A stretch of DNA of 64,000 nucleotides from DRPG01 sp964655065 (lineage in GTDB: Bacteria > Myxococcota_A > UBA796 > GCA-2862545), in assembly GCA_964655065.1 (NCBI GenBank), contig CAZZLC010000001.1:1-64000 (forward strand), in the 5' to 3' direction. Under the pieces are notes generated by a model that did not search any database, had not been told where the DNA came from, and saw nothing but the letters and a program-made list of their open reading frames with translations. Positions within the stretch are counted from its first letter, which is position 1. Each line of letters starts with the position of its first letter. Of the stretch, positions 45,262 through 55,624 are shown piece by piece. Both the position numbers and the translations under genes were made by a program.

Positions 45262-46923
45262 TCACTCGGGCGAGCACGTGTTCATGCGGTCGTCGCACCG
45301 GATCGTGGTCTCGGCCCCGCCCCGCAGGTCGAGGCCGGAGATTGCGCGAATGGCACCCGCGTCATCGGACTCGATCCAGAGGTGGTAGGTACGGGGCTGG
45401 ATCTCGACGAACTCGAGACCGAGATCGATGCGGGTGCCATCGTCGTCGGTGCGGGTGAGCCACACGCTCCGCTTGTCGTTGTCGAGTCGGACCCGGGCCG
45501 GATCGACGAGCTCGGGAGAGCGGCCCGCCGCGGGCGCGGGTTTCGAGACGGGTACCGGCTCGGGCGCCACCCTCACGGCAGCTTGGGTCGAAGCCGTGGA
45601 TTCGCCCAGGGTGGCCGACACGAGCGGCGGGGAGGGATCGAGTCGCACCGGCGGCGCGGGATCTCCGGTGTCCGGCGAGACCTCGGCGAGCGAAGCCCCG
45701 GCATCGACGAGGCGCCGCCCCGACGACCGCCCCTGCCAGACCCCCGCCGCCACGACGACCAGAACGGAGGCAGCCAGGGCGAGGCCGCCGAGCAGACCTG
45801 CGCCCGCGACCCACCACCCTCCCCACCCGGCTGGCGCCGCGGGCTCGAACGGCTCGTGCGGCTCGAGCTCCTCGGGCGCTGGCAGCGTGGGGATCGAGCT
45901 CTGGGTGGGCAGGACCTGACGCGGGCGCGCCTCCGTCTCCCGATGCTGCAGCTGGGCCTCGTCCAGGGTCACGCCGGTGAGCGACCCCGAGACGGGGGGC
46001 GGCACCGGCCAGTGGCGAGCGCGCGCCCAGCCGACGAGACCCGGCCCGGGCAGGGTCTGCGCCAAGGCCTCGGCACGGACGGCGCAGATCTCGGCGTCGG
46101 GGCGCGCCTCCGGGTCGTGCACGAGGAGGCTCGCGACCCAGGTCCGCAGTGCGGCGGGTTCGAGCGCCGATCCGGCGGCGGCGAGCCGTCGCGCGACGAA
46201 CGTGCCCCAGAGGTCGGGATCCAGGGAGTGGGCTGCCTGCACGGGGAGGCCCAGATTGACGAAGCGTCGACCCGTCAGGGCCTCGTAGGCCGTCACCCCG
46301 AGCGCGAAGACGTCGGAGGCGAGGAGCGGCGGTCCCTTCCGGAAGCGCTCGGGAGCAAGGTAGGGAGCGGAGCCGACCATCAGGTCCGACGCGGTGACGA
46401 TGCCGCGCGTGATCTCGTCGCTGCGCGCGATGCCGAAGTCGAGGAGCACCACGCGACCTTCGCGGCCGAGGCGGATGTTCGAGGGCTTCACGTCGCGGTG
46501 CACGAGCCGAAGGGGGCCGCGCCCGTCCGGGGCATCGTGGTAGGCGGCGTGGAGGGCCCGGGCGATGGCGGCCACCACCTCCACCACCACCCGCGGTCTC
46601 AGATCGCCGTCGCGGATGCAGGTGGAGAGGTCGGCCCCTTCGATGTACTCCGTGACGAGGGCCACCCGTTCGTCGAGCCGCGTGAGGTCGACGAGCGCGA
46701 GGACGTTGGGGTGCGACAGCCGCCGGAGGAGGCGGCCCTCCTCCTTCATGCGGCGCACGGCCTGATCGTTGTCGCCGAGCGACTCGTGGAGCAGCTTGAT
46801 GGCGACACGTCTGGCCGGGCCGCTGCCCGTGATCATCGACGCCTCGTAGACCTCACCGAAGCCGCCCTTCCCGAGGCAACGGCGCATCACGAACCTTCGG
46901 GCCACCACTGGGTCTCCCCCCAC
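45262..46923 (-). CDS. Ser/Thr protein kinase with C-terminal membrane helix and external domain
   Basis: 553 residues with an intact Hanks-type catalytic domain: Gly loop GKGGFGEV (18-25), K43, HRDVKPSN with D144, DFG at 162-164, APYLAPERF, and SDVFALGVTAYEAL. A linker rich in Pro/Glu leads to a membrane helix (VAGAGLLGGLALAASVLVVVA) near 370. About 160 residues outside the membrane follow, with RLDNDKRSVWLTRTDDDG and two C-terminal cysteines. The GTG 46923 follows GGAG. It is the first gene of the minus-strand run to the macroglobulin, and it diverges from the Fur-family gene across 58 bases. Confidence 0.93.
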   Translation of the reverse strand: MGGDPVVARRFVMRRCLGKGGFGEVYEASMITGSGPARRVAIKLLHESLGDNDQAVRRMKEEGRLLRRLSHPNVLALVDLTRLDERVALVTEYIEGADLSTCIRDGDLRPRVVVEVVAAIARALHAAYHDAPDGRGPLRLVHRDVKPSNIRLGREGRVVLLDFGIARSDEITRGIVTASDLMVGSAPYLAPERFRKGPPLLASDVFALGVTAYEALTGRRFVNLGLPVQAAHSLDPDLWGTFVARRLAAAGSALEPAALRTWVASLLVHDPEARPDAEICAVRAEALAQTLPGPGLVGWARARHWPVPPPVSGSLTGVTLDEAQLQHRETEARPRQVLPTQSSIPTLPAPEELEPHEPFEPAAPAGWGGWWVAGAGLLGGLALAASVLVVVAAGVWQGRSSGRRLVDAGASLAEVSPDTGDPAPPVRLDPSPPLVSATLGESTASTQAAVRVAPEPVPVSKPAPAAGRSPELVDPARVRLDNDKRSVWLTRTDDDGTRIDLGLEFVEIQPRTYHLWIESDDAGAIRAISGLDLRGGAETTIRCDDRMNTCSPE

Positions 46924-46981
46924 CGCGCCGCTCCAGAGTGTAGCGAAGCGCCGACTGCCTTCGGAGTGTTAGGGAGCCGGC

Positions 46982-47413
46982 ATGTCCGCAGCCCCAGACG
47001 ATAACCAGCTCCGAACGATGATTCGCGACGCGAAGCTGCGGGCCACCCCGTCGAGGGTCGCCGTGCTGCGCGTGTTGCACGGGACCTCCGCTCCCACCAG
47101 CCATCCCGAGATCTGCGAGGCGCTGTGCTCCGATGGTTGGGACCGCGCCACCCTCTTTCGCAACCTCGTCGACCTCACCAAGGCCGGGCTGCTCCGAAAG
47201 CGCGACCTCGGTGATCGGCTGTGGCGCTACGAGCTGGCGGGCCACGACGAAGACGGGGGCGACCACCCGCACTTCCTGTGCACGGTGTGCGGCGACGTGA
47301 GCTGTCTGCCCGAGATCGACGTGTCGATGCCCGGAGACACCGTGCCGCGGTCCCTGCGCACCGGTCAGGTCGAGATCCAGTTCCGAGGCACCTGCGACGC
47401 CTGCCTCGACTGA
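46982..47413 (+). CDS. Fur-family metal- or peroxide-responsive regulator
   Basis: 143 residues. The N-terminal winged-helix part is typical (RATPSRVAVLRVLHG, SHPEICEAL, DRATLFRNLVDLTKAGLLRK). The C-terminal dimer domain has HPHFLCTVCGD and CDACLD, the four cysteines of a structural zinc site. The His cluster HDEDGGDHPHF may form the regulatory metal site. Fur, Zur and PerR cannot be distinguished. It diverges from the kinase gene, so the 58-base gap may contain its operator, although I saw no clear Fur box. Confidence 0.9.
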   Translation: MSAAPDDNQLRTMIRDAKLRATPSRVAVLRVLHGTSAPTSHPEICEALCSDGWDRATLFRNLVDLTKAGLLRKRDLGDRLWRYELAGHDEDGGDHPHFLCTVCGDVSCLPEIDVSMPGDTVPRSLRTGQVEIQFRGTCDACLD

Positions 47414-47447
47414 CGATCCCCTTCGACGCACGCGATAGAGTGGCCGG

Positions 47448-49049
47448 GTGCCACAGCTGCAATTCCACACCGGGGAACGGGCATTGTTCCGCGTCTCGCT
47501 GCGGGCGGGACGCACCATGGTCGGGCGAGGGGACCACTGTGACGTCGCCCTGCCGTCGGACGACGTGAGCCGGGTGCACTGCGTGGTGGAGCAGCGCCAG
47601 GATGGGGCCAGGCTCGTGGACCGGAGCCTCAACGGGACGACGCTCAACGGCGAGCGGATCGACGCCGTAGCCGAGCTCCACGACGGCGACGAGATCGGCA
47701 TCGGCGAGTACCACGCGCGCTACTCGGTGCAGGACGACGCGACGTCCCGCGTGCCCACCGCCAGTGCGACGCGACCGGTACTGTCCACGCACGTGGAGCT
47801 GATGACCGCCACCGAGGAGGGGGTGGCCTACTCCGGCGTGCGTGTGCGGTACGTGCGGGGGCCCCGAAGTGGGGAGTCCCACACGATCGACCACGGGCGA
47901 ACCACGTTCGGAGGGCCTGGCTCGATGGTCCGTCTCGACGACCAGCTGCCGCGAGATGCCTTCGTGCTGCGCGTGGTCCGTGGTCGGCCCATGGTGGAGC
48001 CGGGAACCGCGGCGGGGTTCCTGTCCGGGGTGCGGGTCCGCCAGGTGACGCCGGTGCTCACGGGCGAGGAGCTGCGGATCGGGGATCACGGCTTCGTCGT
48101 CGAGCCCGCGGTGGCCGAACACGACCGCGAGCTCGACGGATTCGGTCAGATGGTCGGAGGATCGGCCCCGATGCGGAAGCTCTTCGGCTCCCTCGCCCGC
48201 ATCGCCGTGCACGACCAGCCGGTGCTGCTGATCGGAGAGAGCGGAACCGGCAAGGAGCTCGCCGCTCGCGGTCTGCACGAGGAGGGACAGCGGCCCGACG
48301 GACCGTTCGAGGCCCTCAACTGCGCGGCGGTGGCGGAGTCCCTCTTCGAGTCCGAGCTCTTCGGACACGAGAAGGGGGCGTTCACCGGCGCGAACGCGAG
48401 GCGGGACGGCGCATTTCACCGGGCCGACGGGGGGACGTTGTTCCTCGACGAGGTCGGTGAGCTCAAACTCGACCTGCAAGCGAAGCTCCTGCGAACGCTC
48501 GAGTCGGGGGAGGTCCGCCGGGTGGGCGGCCACGAGCCAACGTTCCCCGACGTGCGGGTCATCGCCGCCACGAACCGCAACCTCGAGCAGATGGTGACCG
48601 AGGGCACCTTTCGAGGCGACCTGTACTGGCGGCTCGCCGTGCTCACGGTCCGTCTCCCGAGCCTGCGCGAGCGTCCCGGCGACATCGGACTGCTGGCGCG
48701 CACCCTGCTCGCCCAGCTCCACCCCGAGATCCGCATCGACGACAGCGCGATCGCGAGGCTCGAGACGCACGATTGGCCGGGGAACGTCCGCGAGATGCGG
48801 AACGTCCTCACGCGAGCCGTGGTGATGGGCGGCGACCCGGTCCGGGCCGAGACCGTGAGCTTCAACCCGTGGGCGACGGAGGGGGCGCCCGTCACCAGGA
48901 CCGTGGTCTCGCCGGACACGGAGCGACAGCGAATCGAGGAGGCGCTGGAGCGAACGGGTGGCAACCGATCGCAGGCGGCGAGGTTGCTCGCGATGCCGCG
49001 CTCGACACTGCTCTACAAGGTCGCGAAGTACGGCCTGTCGGACAAGTAG
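47448..49049 (+). CDS. FHA-domain sigma54-dependent transcriptional activator
   Basis: 533 residues. An N-terminal FHA domain has MVGRGDHCDVALPSDDVSRVHCVV and LNGTTLNGERI. A second region of about 110 residues (118-225) looks like a further FHA-type fold. The AAA+ domain has Walker A GESGTGKE near 263, the sigma54-contact motif GAFTGA near 310, and LFLDEVGELKLDLQAKLLR. The C-terminal HTH reads TGGNRSQAARLLAMPRSTLLYKV. The FHA domain suggests phosphothreonine input from a kinase, for example the one at 45262-46923. The start is GTG 47448. Confidence 0.95.
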   Translation: MPQLQFHTGERALFRVSLRAGRTMVGRGDHCDVALPSDDVSRVHCVVEQRQDGARLVDRSLNGTTLNGERIDAVAELHDGDEIGIGEYHARYSVQDDATSRVPTASATRPVLSTHVELMTATEEGVAYSGVRVRYVRGPRSGESHTIDHGRTTFGGPGSMVRLDDQLPRDAFVLRVVRGRPMVEPGTAAGFLSGVRVRQVTPVLTGEELRIGDHGFVVEPAVAEHDRELDGFGQMVGGSAPMRKLFGSLARIAVHDQPVLLIGESGTGKELAARGLHEEGQRPDGPFEALNCAAVAESLFESELFGHEKGAFTGANARRDGAFHRADGGTLFLDEVGELKLDLQAKLLRTLESGEVRRVGGHEPTFPDVRVIAATNRNLEQMVTEGTFRGDLYWRLAVLTVRLPSLRERPGDIGLLARTLLAQLHPEIRIDDSAIARLETHDWPGNVREMRNVLTRAVVMGGDPVRAETVSFNPWATEGAPVTRTVVSPDTERQRIEEALERTGGNRSQAARLLAMPRSTLLYKVAKYGLSDK

Positions 49050-49053
49050 GCGT

Positions 49054-49073
49054 CAGGGACTCGATGGTCCCTG
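49054..49073 (+). terminator. Short hairpin after the sigma54 activator gene
   Basis: CAGGGAC (49054-49060) pairs with GTCCCTG (49067-49073) across a six-base loop, four bases after the stop codon. There is no T-tract, so termination is possible but not certain. The 117-base gap to the convergent kinase gene holds nothing else I can name. Confidence 0.4.
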
Positions 49074-49166
49074 CCCGGCCGCCCAGGCCATCCAAGCGAT
49101 CATCGGGACCTCACCCGGGCTGCCTACCTACCGTGTGTCGTTCGAGGGGGCCGTGACCGTGCGAGG

Positions 49167-49973
49167 CTACGCGACCGGCCTGCCGTGAGCCCCCCGACGC
49201 GTCACGGCGAGCGCTCCCCGCTGGGCCGCGAACGCGAGGGCCTCGTCGACCGCATCGCCACGGGCCACCGCGTAGGTCAGGGCGGCCGCGAACGAGTCAC
49301 CCGCTCCGTAGGTGTCGATCACCTCCCCCGGGACCGCTGCGGCGTCCCACCGTCCCGCCCGCCCGTCCTCCAGCGTGTACCGGCCCCCTGCGCCTCCCTC
49401 TGTCGTTGCGGTCAGCCGCGGGGCGGGATCGAGGTCCCCGGGCGCGTAGCGCTCGGAAGGATCGCTCGCCGAGTGGACGAGAACGTCGAGCTGGACCCCG
49501 GCTTCCCGGAGCACCGGCAGGACCCGTGCCGTCGCGCAGAGGACCCGCGCCGCCCTCGCTCGCCGCAGCGCGGCCGCGTCACCCTTGCAGAAGTAGACGC
49601 CGTCGAACCCAGCCACGTCCACACCTTCCGCCGACGCCGCCTGCGCGGCCCCCACGACCACGATCGTGCGCTCGCCCCCGGGATCGACGAAGGTCAACGC
49701 GCGGCGATGGGGCTCGTCCCGCCACTCCGCGCGAACCTCCACGCCGAGGGCTCCCAACGCCTCCGGCACCGCGCGCCCCGGCCCGTCGGACCCGAGCGCG
49801 GTGAACAGGGTGGACGCACCTGCCAGCCGCGCCAGCTCCACCGCGGCGACGCCACCGCCTCCCGCCGCCTCCTCGAAGCCCGCCCCCGCACGGACGATCG
49901 CCCCGGGATGCAAGGCCTGGTCGATGCCGTGAAACGACACCCACTCCACGTGTCCGACCACGGCAACCCGCAC
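49167..49973 (-). CDS. PfkB-family carbohydrate or nucleoside kinase
   Basis: 268 residues with the ribokinase-like layout: an N-terminal VVGHVEWV, AAGGGGVAAVELARLAG (substrate/Gly-Gly region), FVDPGGERTIVVVG, and the C-terminal signature DTYGAGDSFAAALTYAVARG with the catalytic Asp. It phosphorylates a sugar or a related alcohol; the exact substrate cannot be read from the sequence. It may be in one transcription unit with the upstream TetR gene (34-base gap). Confidence 0.9.
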   Translation of the reverse strand: MRVAVVGHVEWVSFHGIDQALHPGAIVRAGAGFEEAAGGGGVAAVELARLAGASTLFTALGSDGPGRAVPEALGALGVEVRAEWRDEPHRRALTFVDPGGERTIVVVGAAQAASAEGVDVAGFDGVYFCKGDAAALRRARAARVLCATARVLPVLREAGVQLDVLVHSASDPSERYAPGDLDPAPRLTATTEGGAGGRYTLEDGRAGRWDAAAVPGEVIDTYGAGDSFAAALTYAVARGDAVDEALAFAAQRGALAVTRRGAHGRPVA

Positions 49974-50007
49974 GCTACACCTCCCGCCGCAGAAACGCCA
50001 CGATGCG

Positions 50008-50628
50008 TCACCCGGTCGGCGACCGCTCGGTCAGGAACCCGCGCACCAGCACCTGGGCAAGCCCCTCGGCGATGGCGGCGGGAGTGCGCGCGTCCATGTC
50101 GGCCAGGGGACCGTCGAGGTAGAGCTGGGCCATGCCGTGCACGGCCGACCACGCCGCGACGGAGAGGTCCTCGACGGGCAACCCGACCCCCCAGCCCTCG
50201 GCCTGAGCAGCCACGACCGAGGCGCGAAGCCCTCCGAACACCGCCCGGCCCGCGCCGCGAAGGTGCTCGTCCTGCTGATCGAGGAGCTCGTTGCGCCACA
50301 TCACCCGGAAGTAGCCCGGGTGCTCGAGCGAGAACCGCACGTAGGCCTCTCCCGATGCCTGCAGGGCGCTCACCGCCCCCGAGGCGGCCGCACGCGCCTC
50401 CTCCATCGCCTGACCGAGCAATCCGAAGCCCTCGACCGCGATGGCCGTGAGCAGCTCCGTCTTGTCGGCGAAGTGGTTCTTCGGTGCCGCGTGCGACACC
50501 CCGAGCGTACGCGCGATCGCACGCAGGGAGAGGTTGGCCGGGTCCTCGAGCGACACGACGGCGATCGCCGCGTCGAGGAGGTCTCGCCGCAGGTCTCCTT
50601 CGTAGGGTCGGTTCGGTCGACGGGGCAC
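50008..50628 (-). CDS. TetR-family regulator with WHG-type C-terminal domain
   Basis: 206 residues. N-terminal HTH: LLDAAIAVVSLEDPANLSLRAIARTLGVSHAAPKNHFADKTEL in several typical steps (helix, turn at RTLGVSHAA, recognition helix). The C-terminal part has GEAYVRFSLEHPGYFRVMWRNE, as in TetR_C_33/WHG regulators. It represses genes in the absence of a small ligand; the target is unknown. GTG 50628 is chosen because the ATG at 50697 would add an unusual N-terminus; the ribosome site is weak. It diverges from the exported protein at 50760. Confidence 0.88.
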   Translation of the reverse strand: MPRRPNRPYEGDLRRDLLDAAIAVVSLEDPANLSLRAIARTLGVSHAAPKNHFADKTELLTAIAVEGFGLLGQAMEEARAAASGAVSALQASGEAYVRFSLEHPGYFRVMWRNELLDQQDEHLRGAGRAVFGGLRASVVAAQAEGWGVGLPVEDLSVAAWSAVHGMAQLYLDGPLADMDARTPAAIAEGLAQVLVRGFLTERSPTG

Positions 50629-50759
50629 CCGCCGGATTCTACCGAACCGCAACCCCACGCCGCCAGTCGAGATGCGGTGATAGGATGCCGTTCCCATCGA
50701 GACTCAACGTGACGTACCCCCGGGAAGGCCGAGCGGTGTCGAACGTCGAGGAGGGATCC

Positions 50760-51428
50760 ATGGCATTCGCGTTCTGGCTCTGTGGTGCGGCACTGGCTGC
50801 GGATGGCTGGTCAGTCGAGCCCACCAACATCCGCTGGAACGACGATGGCGGCGCACTGTCGGTCGAGGTCGCGCTGTCGGGCACCGCGCGCACTCGGCGC
50901 ACCGAACCCGCCTGGGTCGGCGTGACCGTGGTCACCGAGAGCGGGGCGGAGCACGATCTGGTGGTCCACACGGTGTTTCCGAGCCCGGAGCCCGAGACCA
51001 TGCTCTTCGCGACGGAGCTCTCCGAGACCCCCCGATACGTGCTGATCGGCGCCTGGGGTCAGAAGATCGAGCCGTGCGACGTCGATCGCCCGGGCTGTCG
51101 CGAGTTCGGCTTCGTCCTCGACGAGAGCCTCGCCTCCTTCCCGGACGGCCTGTACACCGACGGCATCCGCCAGCGCCTGTTGCCCGACTCCTACCGGATC
51201 GGCGTGCGAGGTGACCGCGACGCCGTCGAGGAGGCGGCCAGTCCGTTCGCCGACGTCTTCGGGTCCACGGTGGAGGTCAAGCGCGCCCGGGGCCCCCGTC
51301 CCGACGTGGGGGTGTGGGTCCGCTCCAAGGACGACCTCGCCTTTGCGAGAGAGGTCGCGGACTCGCTGGGCCTCGAAGCGGGCCACGAGCCGTCGCTTCG
51401 GGACCCCATGGTGGTGGTTCGGGACTGA
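50760..51428 (+). CDS. Exported protein of unknown function with LytR_C-like C-terminus
   Basis: 222 residues. A signal peptide (MAFAFWLCGAALAADG) is visible. A beta-rich N-terminal half contains VEVALSGTARTRRTEPAWVGV, and two cysteines (CDVDRPGC) lie in the middle. The C-terminal 60 residues have an alternating helix/strand pattern (GDRDAVEEAASPFADVFGS...DVGVWVRSKDDLAFAREVAD) that may be a LytR_C-type domain. I do not recognise the whole. ATG 50760 follows GAGGAGGG. It converges with the glycosyltransferase gene with no gap. Confidence 0.7.
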   Translation: MAFAFWLCGAALAADGWSVEPTNIRWNDDGGALSVEVALSGTARTRRTEPAWVGVTVVTESGAEHDLVVHTVFPSPEPETMLFATELSETPRYVLIGAWGQKIEPCDVDRPGCREFGFVLDESLASFPDGLYTDGIRQRLLPDSYRIGVRGDRDAVEEAASPFADVFGSTVEVKRARGPRPDVGVWVRSKDDLAFAREVADSLGLEAGHEPSLRDPMVVVRD

Positions 51429-52646
51429 TCACCGCTGCAGCGCTCGCGCGGTGCCCGCTCGCGCGATGGTCGCCCAGGACCTCGGCGGACGGAGCCAGGT
51501 GGAGACGAACACCGCGCCGAGCACGAGGGGCCACAAGGTCCGCTGGAGGGGTGCGACCACCAGATCCCGACCGTTGGCCCGGTCCGCGAGGGTCAGCGCG
51601 ATCAGGCTGAGCACGTCGATCACGAGGAGCGACGTCGCCCAGGGGGCCACGATGGCCCTCGCGAGATCGTCGCGGTGCCACCAGCCGAGCAACGCGGCGA
51701 GCACCGGCACGAGGTAGACACCGACGTGCGCGAACCAGAGGTTCGGCATGGCGAGGAAGCGCACGCGCAGCGGAGATCGCCAGGGCCACCCGTGCTTGGC
51801 GATGCAGGCCAGATTGCCCCACAACCAGCGCCGCCGCTGGCGCCACAGCCCCCTCCAGGTGGCGGGCACCTCGGTGAACGACCACGCCCGGGCCTCGAAG
51901 ACGAGGCGCTGGTCATCGCGCAGGAGCGTCACGCAGAGGTCGGTGTCCTCGGCGAGGGTGTCCGCCGAGAATCCGCCGTGCGCGAGCACGAGATCGCGTC
52001 GCCAGAGGGCCGCGGCCCCCGGGATGGTGGTGATCACGCCGAGCACGTTCTGCGCGCGCCGGTCCAGGTGCAGGCTCGCCACGTACTCCAGGCTCTGCAT
52101 CATCCCCAGCAGCGTCCCGCGGTTGCCCACGCGAACGTTCGACGCCACCGCAGCGGCGTCCGTGCTGGCCTGGGTCGCCACGAGCCAGGCCAGACAGGTC
52201 TCCTCGACGAGGGTGTCCGCGTCGACGGTCACCACGAGATCGGTGTGCGCCTGCGCGAGGCCCCGATTGAGGGCACGGGCCTTCCCCTGGTTGGGGTCCT
52301 GCAGCAACACCCGCACTCGCGGATCGTCGATCGATTCGACCTGGACCGCGGTGTCGTCGGTCGAGCCATCGTCGACCACCAACACCTGGAGCTCCACCCC
52401 CCGGCTCGCGAGCAAGGCCTCGACGGTCCGCCGAATGACCAGGGCCTCGTTGTAGGCCGGAACGATGACCGTGAGCGGCACCGACGTGTCGAGGGCGGGC
52501 GGAGGGCGTCGGCGCTGTCGGCCCCAGTCCACGAGCGCGAGCACGAGCAACGCCAGCCATCGAACGGGCAGCCCGACGACGATGATCAGAGCCAGGCCGT
52601 CGAGGCTGGTCAGCAGCGCGTCGAGCAGCGTGGTCGCCGGGGGCAT
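51429..52646 (-). CDS. Membrane glycosyltransferase family 2 (processive-type)
   Basis: 405 residues. One N-terminal membrane helix (GLALIIVVGLPVRWLALLVLAL), a GT-A domain with VVDDGSTDD, VDADTLVEE, AEDTDLCV and the QRRRW of polysaccharide synthases (LWRQRRRWLWG), then three or more C-terminal membrane helices. This is the layout of hyaluronan, chitin and poly-GlcNAc synthases. The product is unknown, and no partner deacetylase or export gene is adjacent. ATG 52646 follows GAGGA; ATG 52700 is less likely. Confidence 0.9.
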   Translation of the reverse strand: MPPATTLLDALLTSLDGLALIIVVGLPVRWLALLVLALVDWGRQRRRPPPALDTSVPLTVIVPAYNEALVIRRTVEALLASRGVELQVLVVDDGSTDDTAVQVESIDDPRVRVLLQDPNQGKARALNRGLAQAHTDLVVTVDADTLVEETCLAWLVATQASTDAAAVASNVRVGNRGTLLGMMQSLEYVASLHLDRRAQNVLGVITTIPGAAALWRRDLVLAHGGFSADTLAEDTDLCVTLLRDDQRLVFEARAWSFTEVPATWRGLWRQRRRWLWGNLACIAKHGWPWRSPLRVRFLAMPNLWFAHVGVYLVPVLAALLGWWHRDDLARAIVAPWATSLLVIDVLSLIALTLADRANGRDLVVAPLQRTLWPLVLGAVFVSTWLRPPRSWATIARAGTARALQR

Positions 52647-52801
52647 GGCCGTCCTCTGGCCTGTCGTAGCCCAGCGGGAAAGAAGGCGCCCCGCCGCCAC
52701 GCGCGCGGATCCACGATGCAGGGGGGTGCGGCTGGGCGGTGGCGACGGGACCCCTCGCTACAGACATACGCTCTGCTCGCCCATCTGTTCGGTCGAACCT
52801 G

Positions 52802-53446
52802 TCACAGCGTGTCGCCCCCGTCCGTCGCCGGCTGACGATCTGTTGCACAGAGCGCCGTAACGGTCACGGAGACGGCCGCCTCGCCGAGCAACTCGCGGGC
52901 ACACGCCTCCACCGTCGCCCCGGTGGTGATGACGTCGTCGACGAGGACGACCCTGCCCGCGACGGCGCAGCGCGACCGCACCCGCTCGCGCAGGTTGCGC
53001 CGCCGTGCGGCCCCGCCGAGGCCCGCGTTGGCCGCACCGGGACGCAAGGTCAACGCGTGCCGGAGCGGAACCCGGAGCTGCCTGGCGAGGGCTTGGCCGA
53101 GCACCGCGGCGACGGCGAACCCCCGACGGGCGCGGCGCGGCCAGGAGCTCGGGACGGGCACCACCGCGTCGACGGCGCCCCGCAACCAGGGCTCGAGCCG
53201 CTCGGCAAACGGCCCCGCCAGCGCGCGCACCGCTGCCCGGTCCGCCCCGTACTTCGCCCGCCGGAGCCGGTCACCGGTGGCGGAGTCGTAGGCCGTCAGG
53301 GCCACGGCGCGTCGGACCCCCTCGAGCGGGACCTCCACCGGTCGGACCTGCCACACGCGACGGCACGCCTGGCACAGGCCGTGCACCTCGGCCACGTCGC
53401 ACGCCACACAATGCGGCACCCACAATCCGTCGAGCCAGTCGACCAT
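52802..53446 (-). CDS. ComF-type phosphoribosyltransferase-like protein
   Basis: 214 residues. An N-terminal Cys pair pattern (HCVACDVAEVHGLCQAC) could bind zinc, as in ComF. The C-terminal PRTase fold has the PRPP loop VVLVDDVITTGATV and an earlier VVPVPSSWPRRARRGF. ComF proteins act in DNA uptake in competent bacteria; other members are of unknown role. ATG 53446 is used, while an upstream TTG at 53470 would add eight residues. It lies divergent from mdh by 113 bases. Confidence 0.85.
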   Translation of the reverse strand: MVDWLDGLWVPHCVACDVAEVHGLCQACRRVWQVRPVEVPLEGVRRAVALTAYDSATGDRLRRAKYGADRAAVRALAGPFAERLEPWLRGAVDAVVPVPSSWPRRARRGFAVAAVLGQALARQLRVPLRHALTLRPGAANAGLGGAARRRNLRERVRSRCAVAGRVVLVDDVITTGATVEACARELLGEAAVSVTVTALCATDRQPATDGGDTL

Positions 53447-53559
53447 CGCCACACAATGCCGCGAAGGCAACCGATCGACCCGGAAATCCGAGCGGGGAGA
53501 CGAGTCGGGATCGCCAGCTCGGACCAGTTACGGCGAGATCTGCTTTCAGGAGGCTCGAC

Positions 53560-54533
<974 letters not shown>

Positions 54534-54537
<4 letters not shown>

Positions 54538-55541
54538 GCCTCGAGCACCCGGTCGAACGCCGTGAGCACGGCCGGGACGTCCTCGTCGGTGACGTGCAGG
54601 TGGACCACGAGGCGCAGGCGGTCCTTCGCGATGGCGAAACACCGAACGCCGTGCTCCTCGAGCCGCTCGGCGACCGCCTCCGCGTCGGCCACCTCTACCA
54701 CGAGGATGTTCGTCTCCGGTCCGACCACGCCGAGCCCCCGTCCCGCGAGGCCCTCGCCGAGGGCTCGCGCGCGGGTGTGATCGTCAGCCAGCCGCTCGAC
54801 GTGGTGGTCCATTGCGTAGAGGGCAGCCGCGGCGAGCATCCCGCTCTGCCGCATGGCCCCACCGAGCGCCTTGCGCATGCGCCGCGCGCGGTGAAGCGTG
54901 TCGCGGCTCCCGCAGAGCACCGAACCAACCGGGCAGCCGAGGCCCTTGCTGAAGCAGAAGCTGACGGTGTCGGCACCACGGGCGCGGCGGTCGAGCGGGT
55001 GCCCCGAGGCGACCACCGCGTGCCAGATGCGCGCGCCGTCGAGGTGCACCCGGAGCCCGCGCGCGTGGGCAGTCGCCGCCAGCGCATCCAGGGTCTCCAG
55101 GGGCTGGACCACGCCGCCCGCGCGATTGTGGGTGTCTTCCAGACACAGCAGGGTCGCAGGCGGAAAGTGATGATTCTCGGGACGAACGTGGGCCGAGACC
55201 GTCTCGGGGTCGAGGATCCCGCGGGCCCCCGGCATCAGGCGGACCTGGACGCCGGCGATCGCGGCGGGGTTGCCCGCCTCGTAGTGAAAGGGATGGGCGT
55301 CCTCGTGCAACAAGATCTCGTCACCGCGCCGGGTGTGTGCTTCGATGCCGAGCACGTTCGCCATGGTCCCGGACGGGACGAACAGTGCGGCGTCCTTGCC
55401 CGCGAGCTCCGCCGCCCTTTCCTCGAGGCGCTTCACGGTCGGGTCGTCGCCGAGGACGTCGTCTCCCAGCGGGGCAGCGCGCATCGCGTCCCACATCGCG
55501 TCCGTGGGTTGGGTGACGGTGTCGGAACGGAGATCGATCAT
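54534..55541 (-). CDS. ltaE: Low-specificity threonine aldolase
   Basis: PLP enzyme that splits threonine or allo-threonine into glycine and acetaldehyde. 335 residues with IDLRSDTVTQPTDAMWDAMR at the start, the GDDVLGDDPTVKRLEE segment, FVPSGTMAN, LEDTHNRAGG, HLDGARIWHA and the PLP lysine in CFSKGLGCPVGS. ATG 55541 follows GGAAGG; an ATG at 55574 would add a Ser/Gly-rich leader. It diverges from the exported protein at 55625. Confidence 0.95.
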
Positions 55542-55624
55542 CAGTGAACCTTCCGGCGAGGTGGACCCACTCAATATGGAGCGGTAGTCGACGTTTGCGA
55601 ATCGTAATGGAACGTGGGGGAAGC

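Noticed and set aside
53005..53559. N-terminal extension of malate dehydrogenase
   Set aside because: The extra 185 codons are antisense to the ComF-like gene, and the ATG at 53560 has AGGAGG in front of the nucleotide-binding loop.
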